From CAZZKJ01 sp964654695 (GTDB lineage: Bacteria; Krumholzibacteriota; Krumholzibacteriia; WVZY01), in assembly GCA_964654695.1 (NCBI GenBank), contig CAZZKJ010000002.1:62001-126000 (forward strand): DNA of 64,000 nucleotides. Reading direction: 5' to 3'. The notes beneath the pieces were generated by a model. That model worked only from the letters and a program-made list of their open reading frames with translations. It was not told the origin of the DNA and made no database searches. A program made the translations under genes and the position numbers. Below, piece after piece: positions 44,567 through 53,829 of the stretch; the first letter of the stretch is position 1; every line of letters begins with the position of its first letter.

Positions 44567-45523
44567 ATGCAAGAGAATTGGAATCAACAGGCAAATATTA
44601 CTATGTTCTCAAAAAACATGAATCCAGCGGCGGTTATTTTCAGATTAAGCGCGATATTACTAATCGTAATCGGTGCGGCTTTTACCCGCTCCCATGTAGG
44701 AAACTGGTTTTTCAGATCAGATACTTTTTCCGAACAATACGCTACTATGCTTGTGATTATGAGACTCGCCTCTGTCGCAGCCGGGCTGGCCCTGTTGATT
44801 TTCGCAGGCAGGCTGGGCGGGTCCATTTCTGCCCGGTGGAGGAATATGTCGGAACCCGGCAGGCTTGCTGTTTTAACAATAGCGCTCGCCTTTGCGGGAC
44901 TCATCATATTCGCGTCCAGTGTATTTTTCAGAAACAACATGGTCATGCTCAAGCCCATCACCAACTACCAGGCCGTATTCAAAGTGCTCGGTTTTGATCT
45001 CATTATTCAAACCGACGAATTCAGAACTTCGGATTTTCTTACTTGCTTCTTTTTTTTCATGGCCGGAACGGTTTCATTCATCATGTTTGGTCTTCACTAC
45101 CTGGGGCTCATGAAACATATCGATACGAAGTTTCCTTCGACCCGGATTATGTGGCTGATCTTCTCTCTGGGTTATTGTTTTCTCGCAATGGATGAATATT
45201 TTGGGATTCACGAACTTATAGGCGATAATATTGCCTTTATAGATAAAATAAAACTGACCCATCATCCTGATGACATGGTAATCGGTTCATATTTCATCCT
45301 GGCCCTATTGGTAATTATTCGATTCAAGGATTACCTTTTTGGCTGCAAGCGGGCCGTTGCAATGTTAATTACAGGAGTCCTGCTGCATTTAGCGGCAACC
45401 GGGCTGGACGCGTTCGTAAATTTCTCTTTTCTTGAAGAGGGATTCGAAATGCTGGGAATGGCTTTCTATTTCAGTGCCATGGCCCAGTATGCCTTGAACG
45501 AGATTCTACAGGGCGGCGCTTAA
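44567..45523 (+). CDS. Seven- to eight-helix membrane protein of unknown function
   Basis: A 318-residue integral membrane protein with about eight hydrophobic helices. A conserved-looking polar motif AMDEYFGIHE sits within a helix (near residue 210); similar DE..HE motifs occur in uncharacterised bacterial membrane proteins and hint at metal binding, though no family is named. Its stop overlaps the start of the PAP2 gene by one base, so the two are translationally coupled. Start uncertain between 44567 and the ATG at 44603. Confidence 0.62.
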   Translation: MQENWNQQANITMFSKNMNPAAVIFRLSAILLIVIGAAFTRSHVGNWFFRSDTFSEQYATMLVIMRLASVAAGLALLIFAGRLGGSISARWRNMSEPGRLAVLTIALAFAGLIIFASSVFFRNNMVMLKPITNYQAVFKVLGFDLIIQTDEFRTSDFLTCFFFFMAGTVSFIMFGLHYLGLMKHIDTKFPSTRIMWLIFSLGYCFLAMDEYFGIHELIGDNIAFIDKIKLTHHPDDMVIGSYFILALLVIIRFKDYLFGCKRAVAMLITGVLLHLAATGLDAFVNFSFLEEGFEMLGMAFYFSAMAQYALNEILQGGA

Positions 45524-46326
45524 TGCCTCTATCGCCTCTCAATGAATACATTTTCCGCCTGATCAACGGCCTGGCCGGTCATTCGTGGGCATTGGATTCG
45601 TTCGTCTCCATACTCGAAAACAATGAACTCGCCAAGGGCGCGGTTATAGGAGCATGTTTTGCTGCGGCCTGGTACTCCGGCACAAAACACCAAGAGAGGA
45701 TCAAGGTTCGAAGGCTGCTGCTGATTACGATAACTGCCGCTGTTATGGTTTTGACGGCTACAAAGCTCCTTTCTCACACAATTTTTTACCCACGGCCTTA
45801 TATGTCATCTAATACCATTTATCACCTGCAAAATAACGAACTCGCCAAACTGGATAAGATCGTTTTCAATATACCGCTGGATGAAATCAACCAGGGATTG
45901 TATTCGAACTATCTGGATGGCCGAATAACCGTGAACCACCTCGGCACTTTTCCCAGCGACAACGCGGGTTTTTTCATAACCATAGCGCTGGGCATCATCC
46001 TTGCCTACAGAACGGCCGGCTTTATCGCCATGATGTGGACCCTGGTTTTCATACTTGGAGCCAAGATATTCACAGGCAAGCATTTTCCCATGGACGTAGC
46101 GGCGGGGACCGCGATGGCGGCTGCGGGTTTTTTCAGCATGAAGGTTTCAGCGGACTACTTTCTGGACAGATTTTTCACCGCAGCCGCCCGGTGGACTTTG
46201 AAACACCAGGTTTTTAGCAGCGCGGTAGTTTTCATAATTGTGTTTGAAACCGCCAGCACTCTGGATCACCTTGATCCTATATTTTCTTATATACGCGTTC
46301 TGGCGGAACGTATCATAAGTTTTTAG
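45523..46326 (+). CDS. PAP2-superfamily membrane phosphatase
   Basis: Membrane phosphatase of the PAP2 (lipid phosphatase / undecaprenyl pyrophosphatase) superfamily, 267 residues with about six helices. The catalytic motifs are present in modified form: KLLSHTIFYPRPY (K..RP), FPSDNAGF in place of PSGH, and AKIFTGKHFPMDV with the final His and Asp. The change of the middle PSGH His to Asn may alter catalysis. It could dephosphorylate a lipid carrier for the polysaccharide genes downstream. Confidence 0.8.
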   Translation: MPLSPLNEYIFRLINGLAGHSWALDSFVSILENNELAKGAVIGACFAAAWYSGTKHQERIKVRRLLLITITAAVMVLTATKLLSHTIFYPRPYMSSNTIYHLQNNELAKLDKIVFNIPLDEINQGLYSNYLDGRITVNHLGTFPSDNAGFFITIALGIILAYRTAGFIAMMWTLVFILGAKIFTGKHFPMDVAAGTAMAAAGFFSMKVSADYFLDRFFTAAARWTLKHQVFSSAVVFIIVFETASTLDHLDPIFSYIRVLAERIISF

Positions 46327-46337
46327 TTCGTAAATTT

Positions 46338-47264
46338 ATGCGCCGATTATTCAAAAAATTCGTTGTTCCGATCGCAGCCCTCGCAGCCGTTCCGGCATGC
46401 CTGTCGGAGTACGAGCCTTTCATCGTCATGATGGATGATTCCTATTCCGCGCGCATACTGGCCTCTAACGAGAACGGCTTCACGGCTCCTGATGGCATGC
46501 TGATAGAAGGAGAATTCATATACATGGCGGACGAAGGCGCTTCCGCTCTGGAACGCTGGCGCCGGGGTTCAAAAGTCGAAGTGCTTTGCGACTCTTCCGG
46601 CGGGTTGATATCTCCTGAAGACCTGGTGATGGATGAACGCGGGGATATCTACTTTACCGATGATTCCGCCGGCGGGCTGTGGCGTTATGATTCCGCCGGG
46701 CGGCTTTCATTGATAGCAGGCAAAAGCAAGGGGCTGATATCGACCGAGGGAATTGCTCTCTCCGCAGACGGCGTTCTCGTAGGCGACGGCAAACGTCATG
46801 CGATCTTCAACGTAACAGCGGAGGGGAGCGTCGGTGTATTTCTCGGCAGCGAATACGGAATCGACAAGCCGGAGAGCATGGCGTACGACGACAGGGGGAA
46901 TCTTTACATATCCGATGACGGAAGGGCCCTGGTCTATGAATTATCTCCCGCAAAATCGTTGAGAACAGTAATAGATACAGGCAGCGGTCTAGCCGCTCCC
47001 GAATCGATTTGCTGGGCAAATGGGACTTTATATATAACGGACAACGAAAACGGCAAGCTTTACGGGTATGATACTTCCGCCGGCAAGCTGCAAACCATCG
47101 CTTTGTTTCACGGAAACCTCAAAGACGTGCAGGGCATCGCCATGGATAACACGGGAAGCATTTACCTTTCCGTTCATGGTTGGAATCCGGTGTGCAGTTT
47201 TATTATAAAATTCGAAAAACTCGGCTCCAAAAACGGCAGAGGCGGAGAGAAAACGAGGCACTGA
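46338..47264 (+). CDS. NHL/SMP-30-like beta-propeller protein
   Basis: A 308-residue six-bladed beta-propeller of the NHL/gluconolaconase type, with repeated blades such as EDLVMDERGDIYFTDDSAGG, ESMAYDDRGNLYISDDG and QGIAMDNTGSIYLS. A short hydrophobic N-terminus ending VPAC may be a lipobox, so it may face the periplasm. No catalytic acidic pocket is assigned. It starts 11 bases after the PAP2 gene and overlaps nothing; the next methyltransferase starts four bases later. Confidence 0.78.
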   Translation: MRRLFKKFVVPIAALAAVPACLSEYEPFIVMMDDSYSARILASNENGFTAPDGMLIEGEFIYMADEGASALERWRRGSKVEVLCDSSGGLISPEDLVMDERGDIYFTDDSAGGLWRYDSAGRLSLIAGKSKGLISTEGIALSADGVLVGDGKRHAIFNVTAEGSVGVFLGSEYGIDKPESMAYDDRGNLYISDDGRALVYELSPAKSLRTVIDTGSGLAAPESICWANGTLYITDNENGKLYGYDTSAGKLQTIALFHGNLKDVQGIAMDNTGSIYLSVHGWNPVCSFIIKFEKLGSKNGRGGEKTRH

Positions 47265-47268
47265 CGCG

Positions 47269-47973
47269 GTGAACAAGAAAGATCTTTATAAAAGCGGCGA
47301 ATATACAAAGTACTTCGCCCCGGAGAAGAAAACCTTTCCCTTCGCGGGCGTGTACGAAGAGAAGAAACGGCTGATCCTGGACCGCCTGTCGGAAGGCGGC
47401 AAAAGGATTCTGGATATCGGCGGCGGGAGAGGCCGGATTTCCCTGCCGCTTTCACACGGCAACACCGTAATCATGGCGGATTTATCCATAAAAATGATCG
47501 AAGAAGCCATGAACAAGCAGGCGGGGGACGGCACGGCCGAATCCGGCCCGGGAAGCATTGATTATATATGCTGCGATGCGGAGCGTCCTCCTTTTGATGC
47601 CGGATCTTTCGATGTTATTCTTGCTATAGACCTCGTCCCTCATATCAAGAACTCCCAGGCGTGCATGGAGGGGTTGTTCGCTCTTTTAAAACCGGGCGGG
47701 ACTGCGGTTATAGATAATTCCAACAGTGTGCCTTTCTGGATGTTCGCCTATCCCGAATATGTGAATTGGATGAGCAGCCCCGTAAAGTTCATACGGACGT
47801 TCTTCAATGGCGGGATTCTCCCCAACTGGGCCGACAGGATCGTTCATCTCAAAAGAAACGTTTTTACTGATTACCTGCGGGGAGCCGGTTTTGTTATCGT
47901 AGATTTCATAGATCTGGGTCCTTCTTACTGTCCAAAGTGGCATCTCGCTTTTTGCAGAAAACCCGTCGCATGA
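47269..47973 (+). CDS. Class I SAM-dependent methyltransferase
   Basis: A 234-residue Rossmann-fold methyltransferase. Motif I is RILDIGGGRGRISLPL (SAM binding, about 44-59), followed by the acidic end of beta-2 (VIMADLS) and motif IV region (DVILAIDLVPHI). A GTG start is used and lies four bases after the propeller stop. The next glycosyltransferase start overlaps its stop (ATGA), so it is part of the surface-glycan transcript; a sugar or lipid substrate is likely but unproven. Confidence 0.83.
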   Translation: MNKKDLYKSGEYTKYFAPEKKTFPFAGVYEEKKRLILDRLSEGGKRILDIGGGRGRISLPLSHGNTVIMADLSIKMIEEAMNKQAGDGTAESGPGSIDYICCDAERPPFDAGSFDVILAIDLVPHIKNSQACMEGLFALLKPGGTAVIDNSNSVPFWMFAYPEYVNWMSSPVKFIRTFFNGGILPNWADRIVHLKRNVFTDYLRGAGFVIVDFIDLGPSYCPKWHLAFCRKPVA

Positions 47974-49250
47974 ATATTCTCCTTGTTTCAGCTGAATATC
48001 CGCCCGAATCGCCGGGCGGCCTCGGCAACGCCATGAGGAACCTGGCCGTGGGGCTGTCGGCACAGGGAGCGAATCCCGTAATCCTCTCATCACTCGAAGG
48101 CTCCGGTCCGTCCGTAACCAATCCGGATCCCGAAAATAGTCCCGACGGATTCACGGTTTACCGTATCCATAAAAAGAAAAAGCGCCTCAAGCGCGAACCC
48201 GGATGGTTTTGGCGGTTTCATGATTTCTACCTCCCCCTGGACTGCTATCTCTACAGCAAATCGATTAGCAAAGCATGCTGCAGGATAATTGCTGAAGAAA
48301 AAATAAATGTCGTACAATTTCCGGATTACAAGGGCGAGGGTTACCACTTTATCGGGCAGGGTTCTAACATACCATCCGTAGTCCGCCTGGCCACTCCTCT
48401 TTACATGGTGGAAAGAATAAACCGAGCTTCAGGAATCCCGGCAGGCGGCGAATCCGGCGCTTGCAGAAAAGCAGCCATGAAATTCATGAAACACCTGGAA
48501 CTTAAGCCGATTAAAAAAGCATCCGGCATCGTATCGCCGAGTGAGAGCCTGGCCGACATGGTTGCAGAGGACACAAACCCCGAAGGACGTATCGAGATAA
48601 TACCTACCGGGACCGACACATCAAAATTCAAACCCATGCAGGCAACCGACGCGGCTCGTTATAAGGAATCTCTTGGATTGAAGGATGAACCCGCGGTGCT
48701 ATTCACCGGACGTTATGAATACCGCAAGGGCGCACACATTCTCATTGAAGCTTTTGCCGAAGTTAAACGCGCCGCACCGGACTGCGTGCTTCTTCTTGCG
48801 GGCGGCGACACCGACACCGCTCCTTCCGGCGGTTCCATGAAGTTATATCTCCAATCCCTGTCTGAATCCTTGAATCTCAAGGGATCCGTGTTCTTCCTGG
48901 ACAGGATTGAACACGGCCAACTGCCGCTTCTTTATTCATCGGCCTCGGTATTCGCAGCGCCGTCTTTGTATGAAAACTTCGCCAATACAATCATGGAAGC
49001 CATGGCCTGCGGGCTTCCCGTCATCACAACTACATCCGGCGGCGGGCCCGAGATGATCAAGGATCCCGAAAACGGCAGGCTGATTCCTCCGGGAGACAAG
49101 AGCGCGCTCGCCGGCGCGATACTGGAATTGCTAAGCGACACGGAAGCATGTAAGATAATCGGCGGTGCCAATGTCGATAAAGCCCGCAGTCGATTTTCCA
49201 GGGAAACAATGGCGCATGCTTTTTTGAAGCTTTACGAGAGTTTGATATAA
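47970..49250 (+). CDS. GT4 family glycosyltransferase
   Basis: GT-B retaining glycosyltransferase with an N-terminal SAEYPPESPGGLGNAMRNLA loop and C-terminal donor site: LFTGRYEYRKGAHILIEAF, then APSLYENFANTIMEAMACGL with the E-x7-E motif. The start at 47970 overlaps the methyltransferase stop; the frame is open further upstream to 47937. At 426 residues it is normal length. Part of the predicted surface polysaccharide group. Confidence 0.88.
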   Translation: MNILLVSAEYPPESPGGLGNAMRNLAVGLSAQGANPVILSSLEGSGPSVTNPDPENSPDGFTVYRIHKKKKRLKREPGWFWRFHDFYLPLDCYLYSKSISKACCRIIAEEKINVVQFPDYKGEGYHFIGQGSNIPSVVRLATPLYMVERINRASGIPAGGESGACRKAAMKFMKHLELKPIKKASGIVSPSESLADMVAEDTNPEGRIEIIPTGTDTSKFKPMQATDAARYKESLGLKDEPAVLFTGRYEYRKGAHILIEAFAEVKRAAPDCVLLLAGGDTDTAPSGGSMKLYLQSLSESLNLKGSVFFLDRIEHGQLPLLYSSASVFAAPSLYENFANTIMEAMACGLPVITTTSGGGPEMIKDPENGRLIPPGDKSALAGAILELLSDTEACKIIGGANVDKARSRFSRETMAHAFLKLYESLI

Positions 49251-49283
49251 AATTTTGCGTCCGGATTTCAACCAAACAGCAGA

Positions 49284-51209
49284 ATGAAAAAGATAATTAT
49301 ATTATTGAGTACTTTCAGCAATCCTCACAAGAATCCGGTCGCCGCTTCGCTCGCCTGGATGGCCGATGCCCGAGGATTCGAATTCGACGTTTATTATGAC
49401 GCTTTCCGTATAGGAGATCATTTCGGCGGAGGGCCCCTGGATCGTGCCCTGCCGGGAAGATCTTTCGGCAGCACCGCAACCGGGCATTCGCATACGGATG
49501 CTTTTCACCGGCTGCTCTGTACGTATGAATGCCATTTCGTACTGATGGGCGGCAGTTATTTCGTTCCGTGGATAGAATCGCTGGATCTATCCTTGATAGT
49601 ATCGAGCGAAGATCCCCTGCGGGTGCTTGAAAAAACAGCCGGATTCCTGGATCTGGGAATTCCCGGGAAACTCCATATTTGCGGCGGAAGCAAAGGAGAG
49701 GATGCGTACATATTTCCGCTTATTTTACAGGACAAGTCCGCAGCCGTACATTATTCGAAAGATCTCCGCTCAACTGAGCTGGGTCCGTTCGACCGGGCGG
49801 ATATAGAGATGGTTTTGTGCTCTGATTCCGAAATAACATCCCTCGCATCGAGAGGGATCAAGGCGGCGAGAAATAGCGAATTCGCCGCAGGAAACATGAC
49901 CGCTCTTTCCGAAAAACTATCCGGCGCTTTCGCGGAGCGGTACAAAGGCTATTTTCTCGGCGATCCGGTTGTAACTTCATATTTCCTTCCTTTTATAATA
50001 AAGAATCAAAAACTCGCTCTGTACAGCGAACCTTTGAATAAAATCATCAACGCCCGCATTATGCCGGGAATCCCCAAAAACCCGATTATTTACGGCCGCA
50101 TGTACAGTGATGACGATTCACTCGAGATTTCCAGACTTGGCGGCTGCTGGCAGCTCGTAGATCCCGGCAGGCCTTCTTTTCCCGCCGCGGCGACTCCGGT
50201 AGAATGGCCCGACGCTTCGTTCGATATTTTCGACCGGATCGATGAACAAACATCCGATGAAAAACTGGAGGAACATGCCCGGCGGGGAGATATATTTACA
50301 TCACTCGTTTTCTGGAGCGGATGCATCCGCGAAATCGAAAACTTTCACCGCCTTTTCGAGATCCTGTCGGTTACCGGCTTTAAGTGCGGTGCCGCTATAA
50401 CTTCGAAGACTTTTTCCCAGGGAGCGTCGACGCCCTTTGGACTCCTTGCTCTTCCGGTGCAAAGAGGTGGCGTATTTCCACTGGTCGAACCTCTTCTCGC
50501 ATCTTCCGGCCTCGGATTTTCGCTTGAAAGCTTCCTTCCCGCCGGCGCTTTCCGTTCCCACCTGGAGCAATCCTTGGAAGAACTGGTAAGCACGGCTCCG
50601 AAAAACATGCGCCCGCGGGGATGGTGGGCATGCCTGGATACGGCTCTCGATGATAATCCGTCTCCGGAAAAAACTATACGTGACCGGCCTTTCGGTCGAT
50701 TCAAACCCGGGAAGGCTGATAATGATATCCGGCGGGTCCTTGCGGAGAAGGGATTCGCATACGCTCTTTCGAAACAAAGCGGTATAAACGAGCCCGAGGA
50801 CGGCGGTGGAACATTCATACTCGGGCAGACTGCCGGCAAATGGCGGGGGTGGTCGCCTTTTATTGACGTTGAATCAATCGCGGATATCAAGCGAGCGGAG
50901 AAAGAGCTGTTCATCGGCGGGGGTCCCGGCTGCCTGATCGGAACGATCGATTCGTGCTTATGGACATTTTCTCTTCCGCATTGGAAAAAAGGAAGGGAAC
51001 TAAAGGAAATGATAGATTTCATAATACGCGGCGGCAGGTCGAAGCGCTTGATCAACACTCATCCATATGCCTTGTACCGGTATGCGCGGTTTTTAGCGGC
51101 CAGGGGATACGCGAGGCCCGGGCCGGCCCTTGGCAGGGCCGCTCGCGCGTGCCGGTGGCTGGCGATGCGCTGCGGCCAGGCGTCCGGAAAAATCTTCCTT
51201 AAATCCTGA
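49284..51209 (+). CDS. Large protein of unknown function in the polysaccharide cluster
   Basis: A 641-residue soluble protein I do not recognise. The N-terminus begins MKKIIILLSTFSNPHKNPVA, like the first beta strand and loop of GT-B folds, and residues to about 240 look alpha/beta. The middle (about 330-400) has FTSLVFWSGCIREIENFHRLFEIL, and the tail is Arg/Ala-rich. There is no signal peptide. Lying between a GT4 enzyme and the flippase, it is probably a sugar-modifying or regulatory component, possibly a diverged glycosyltransferase-like protein. The last 80 bases of its frame overlap the long reading of the flippase, which is rejected. Confidence 0.55.
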   Translation: MKKIIILLSTFSNPHKNPVAASLAWMADARGFEFDVYYDAFRIGDHFGGGPLDRALPGRSFGSTATGHSHTDAFHRLLCTYECHFVLMGGSYFVPWIESLDLSLIVSSEDPLRVLEKTAGFLDLGIPGKLHICGGSKGEDAYIFPLILQDKSAAVHYSKDLRSTELGPFDRADIEMVLCSDSEITSLASRGIKAARNSEFAAGNMTALSEKLSGAFAERYKGYFLGDPVVTSYFLPFIIKNQKLALYSEPLNKIINARIMPGIPKNPIIYGRMYSDDDSLEISRLGGCWQLVDPGRPSFPAAATPVEWPDASFDIFDRIDEQTSDEKLEEHARRGDIFTSLVFWSGCIREIENFHRLFEILSVTGFKCGAAITSKTFSQGASTPFGLLALPVQRGGVFPLVEPLLASSGLGFSLESFLPAGAFRSHLEQSLEELVSTAPKNMRPRGWWACLDTALDDNPSPEKTIRDRPFGRFKPGKADNDIRRVLAEKGFAYALSKQSGINEPEDGGGTFILGQTAGKWRGWSPFIDVESIADIKRAEKELFIGGGPGCLIGTIDSCLWTFSLPHWKKGRELKEMIDFIIRGGRSKRLINTHPYALYRYARFLAARGYARPGPALGRAARACRWLAMRCGQASGKIFLKS

Positions 51210-51222
51210 AACCGGAAACTCT

Positions 51223-52767
51223 ATGGGCAAAATATCCAAGCGAGCCGCGGAAAATGCACTTCTGAGCCTGGGAACCACTGTCGCGGGCCTGATAGGCGGT
51301 CTCTTTCTATCCATACTCATCTCGCGCTTCCTGGGTCCGGAACGATTAGGCAAGTATCACACCATCCTCTGGGCCCTAAGCGTCGTCGACATCCTCGTCA
51401 ACATGGGGATAGGAATGAGCGCGACCAAATTCGTCTCGGAGTACGATGGCAAAGGAGAACGAAAAACTGCCACGGGCATTGTATTTTTCTCGCTTAAACT
51501 GCGGTTGGGAGTGTCGATAGGTCTCGCACTTGCCCTTGCCCTGAGCGCCGGAGCTCTAGCAAATTTCTTCAACACCCCCGAGGCGAGACTCTTCTTTTTA
51601 ATCGCCGCATTTACCATAGTGCCCAATGCCCTGCAAAGTCTTCTTGCCGCTTCCCTGCTGGGGGTTCAGAAGTACCACTATTCGACCATACTGACGATCA
51701 TATCATCGCCCGTGAACCTGGGTGTTTGCGCGCTCGTGCTGTCCGGCGGCCTGGGAGTCACGGGGCTTATAGGCTGGCGCGTTGTGCTTTTTTCACTCCA
51801 TTTTTGTTATTACCTCTGGGCGGTTAACAGGGAACTGCCCATGCGCGAGCGTTCTCCGCTGGGGCCCCGCCTGCAAAAATCCGTACTTCAGTTCAGCGGA
51901 GCGGTAATGATAATGAATGTCCTGGATGCGATCGTATGGCAGCGTTCGGAAGTTTTTTTCCTGGGCAAGTACAGCAGCATGGAGCAGGTAGGATTCTATT
52001 CGTTGGCTTTCGGATTCACAATACTGACCATGGAGGTGATCGGCGGCGCATTCACCAGTGTCCTCATGCCCATACAATCGCGGGCGCACGGTGCAGATGA
52101 CCGGGACCAGCTCCACAGGATCTACAAGGAATCCCTCAGATATCTGTCGATGGTAACGCTCCCGCTGGCTGCAGGAGGGATCGCGCTAGCCAAGCCTATG
52201 GCCGATACTTTTTACGGCAAGGAATTCCTGCCGATGGCACCGGTCCTGATGATTCTCTTCGCATCCGCATCCCTCGGCAGGGTTGGGACCGCCTTTTCGA
52301 GCGTTTTTTATAGCACGGGCAAGGTCGGCATTCTCACCAAGCTTACGCTGTTATGGGCGGCGATCAATGTCGGTTTGGATTTTCTGCTGATTCCCAAGTA
52401 CGCCGCCGTAGGCGCCGCTATCGCGAATTCTTCCACCCAGATAGTCGCCCTCATTCCCGGACCGATATTGATATACAAGTACTATGGGTTCACGATGCCG
52501 GTCAAATCGCTGGCCAAAATTTGGGCGAACGTGCTGACCATGGGAGCCGTCGTTTATCTTCTTCACGGCTTTGCTTACGGGATCGTTCCTTTGCTTCTCG
52601 TTGTATTGGCCGGAGGAATAACATATATTCTCGGAGCATTCATTTGGAGAATGGTAGAAATACAGGATGTACGAATCCTGCGGGAATTGTCCGCCCGTCT
52701 GCCGCGGCCGGCGCAAAACGGGTTCAACAGCCTGCTGGACAGGGTGGAAAAGATTATAAGCAGGTGA
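51223..52767 (+). CDS. Polysaccharide flippase (Wzx/MATE-like)
   Basis: A 514-residue membrane protein with about 14 helices of the MOP superfamily, flipping lipid-linked oligosaccharide across the inner membrane. Signature segments include the N-terminal SKRAAENALLSLGTTVAGLI, SRFLGPERLGKYH and the mid-protein RSEVFFLGKYSSMEQVGFYS. Start at ATG 51223, 13 bases after the previous stop; upstream in-frame extensions are low-quality. It belongs to the same + strand transcript as the surrounding glycosyltransferases. Confidence 0.87.
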   Translation: MGKISKRAAENALLSLGTTVAGLIGGLFLSILISRFLGPERLGKYHTILWALSVVDILVNMGIGMSATKFVSEYDGKGERKTATGIVFFSLKLRLGVSIGLALALALSAGALANFFNTPEARLFFLIAAFTIVPNALQSLLAASLLGVQKYHYSTILTIISSPVNLGVCALVLSGGLGVTGLIGWRVVLFSLHFCYYLWAVNRELPMRERSPLGPRLQKSVLQFSGAVMIMNVLDAIVWQRSEVFFLGKYSSMEQVGFYSLAFGFTILTMEVIGGAFTSVLMPIQSRAHGADDRDQLHRIYKESLRYLSMVTLPLAAGGIALAKPMADTFYGKEFLPMAPVLMILFASASLGRVGTAFSSVFYSTGKVGILTKLTLLWAAINVGLDFLLIPKYAAVGAAIANSSTQIVALIPGPILIYKYYGFTMPVKSLAKIWANVLTMGAVVYLLHGFAYGIVPLLLVVLAGGITYILGAFIWRMVEIQDVRILRELSARLPRPAQNGFNSLLDRVEKIISR

Positions 52768-52768
52768 C

Positions 52769-53734
52769 ATGGAAGAATTGAAAATCCTGGAAACACGCCG
52801 GCAATTCCGCTCCGGGCAAGATGCAAGAAATATTATGGATATAAGCGTTGTCATATGCACAAAGGATAGATGTGAGCTTCTGCAGCGAACCATCGAACTC
52901 CTGGCTGGCCAAAACCTTCCACGAGACAAAACTTTCGAGATAATTATCGTAGATAATAATTCAAGCGACGCCACCGCCCAGGTGGTCCGAACGCAACAGA
53001 CCAGGTCATCCCGCCCGCTGCATTATTTTTTCGAGGGGAAAAGCGGGTTATCCAATGCGCGCAACCGGGGTATCAAAGAATCCAGCGGAGATATCATCGT
53101 GTTCACGGATGACGACATGATATTCTCCGATAACTGGCTCGGTGGAATTTATGCGGCTTTTCTCAGTCCGCCCGCACCGGCGTGCGTTGCCGGTCCCGTT
53201 AGCATCCATGAGGATTCTCATCCGGCGCTCAAATCCAGTTTTCCGCCCGGGCGCAAGAGATTCATTTTCCCGTCCGAACCATGGGACACGGGCAGAGGCA
53301 ACAACATGGCTTTCAAAAGAAAAACCCTTCTGGAGGCCGGGCCGTTCGATACTCGTTTGGGCGCAGGCACCCGGGCCGGTTCGGGAGAAGATATAGATAT
53401 GTTCTACCGCATACTGAAAAACGGCGGCGATATACTTTTCGATCCCGGCATTGAAGTTTTTCATGATCACGGCCGCCACGACGCGGAATCGATAGAAAGA
53501 ATTTGCAGGAACTATGCCATCGGCGGGACCGCGTTTCTCATAAAATATATCATCCGCATGGACCTCTTCGCTCTCAAACTGCTGTTCTGGAAATACGAGA
53601 GCTTCAGACTTGCGTGGAAGCGCTCCAAAAAAGATACGAGGTTCAATCCTCCCGTCAACAAGGTCAAAAAGATCTATATGCGGGGATATTTCTCCGGCAT
53701 AGCAAGGGGGATTGCCGATCTTTTCAAACAATGA
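52769..53734 (+). CDS. GT2 family glycosyltransferase
   Basis: Inverting GT-A glycosyltransferase: DISVVICTKDRCELLQRTIE at the start, IIVDNNSSDAT, a DDD metal-binding triad in VFTDDDMIFSDNW, and a downstream GSGEDIDMFYR acceptor-side motif. The protein has 321 residues; the ATG at 52769 is one base after the flippase stop and has AGCAGGTGA upstream. An internal ATG at 52835 would give a more typical N-terminus. It is the last gene of the + strand polysaccharide group. Confidence 0.87.
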   Translation: MEELKILETRRQFRSGQDARNIMDISVVICTKDRCELLQRTIELLAGQNLPRDKTFEIIIVDNNSSDATAQVVRTQQTRSSRPLHYFFEGKSGLSNARNRGIKESSGDIIVFTDDDMIFSDNWLGGIYAAFLSPPAPACVAGPVSIHEDSHPALKSSFPPGRKRFIFPSEPWDTGRGNNMAFKRKTLLEAGPFDTRLGAGTRAGSGEDIDMFYRILKNGGDILFDPGIEVFHDHGRHDAESIERICRNYAIGGTAFLIKYIIRMDLFALKLLFWKYESFRLAWKRSKKDTRFNPPVNKVKKIYMRGYFSGIARGIADLFKQ

Positions 53735-53829
53735 CTGGAATAGCTCTGATACAACAGCACGCGGTTCAAGTATTTACGGCAGCGGTTCCTTTTGACGGCG
53801 TTTCAAGTTTTTGAATCCCCGACGGCCGG

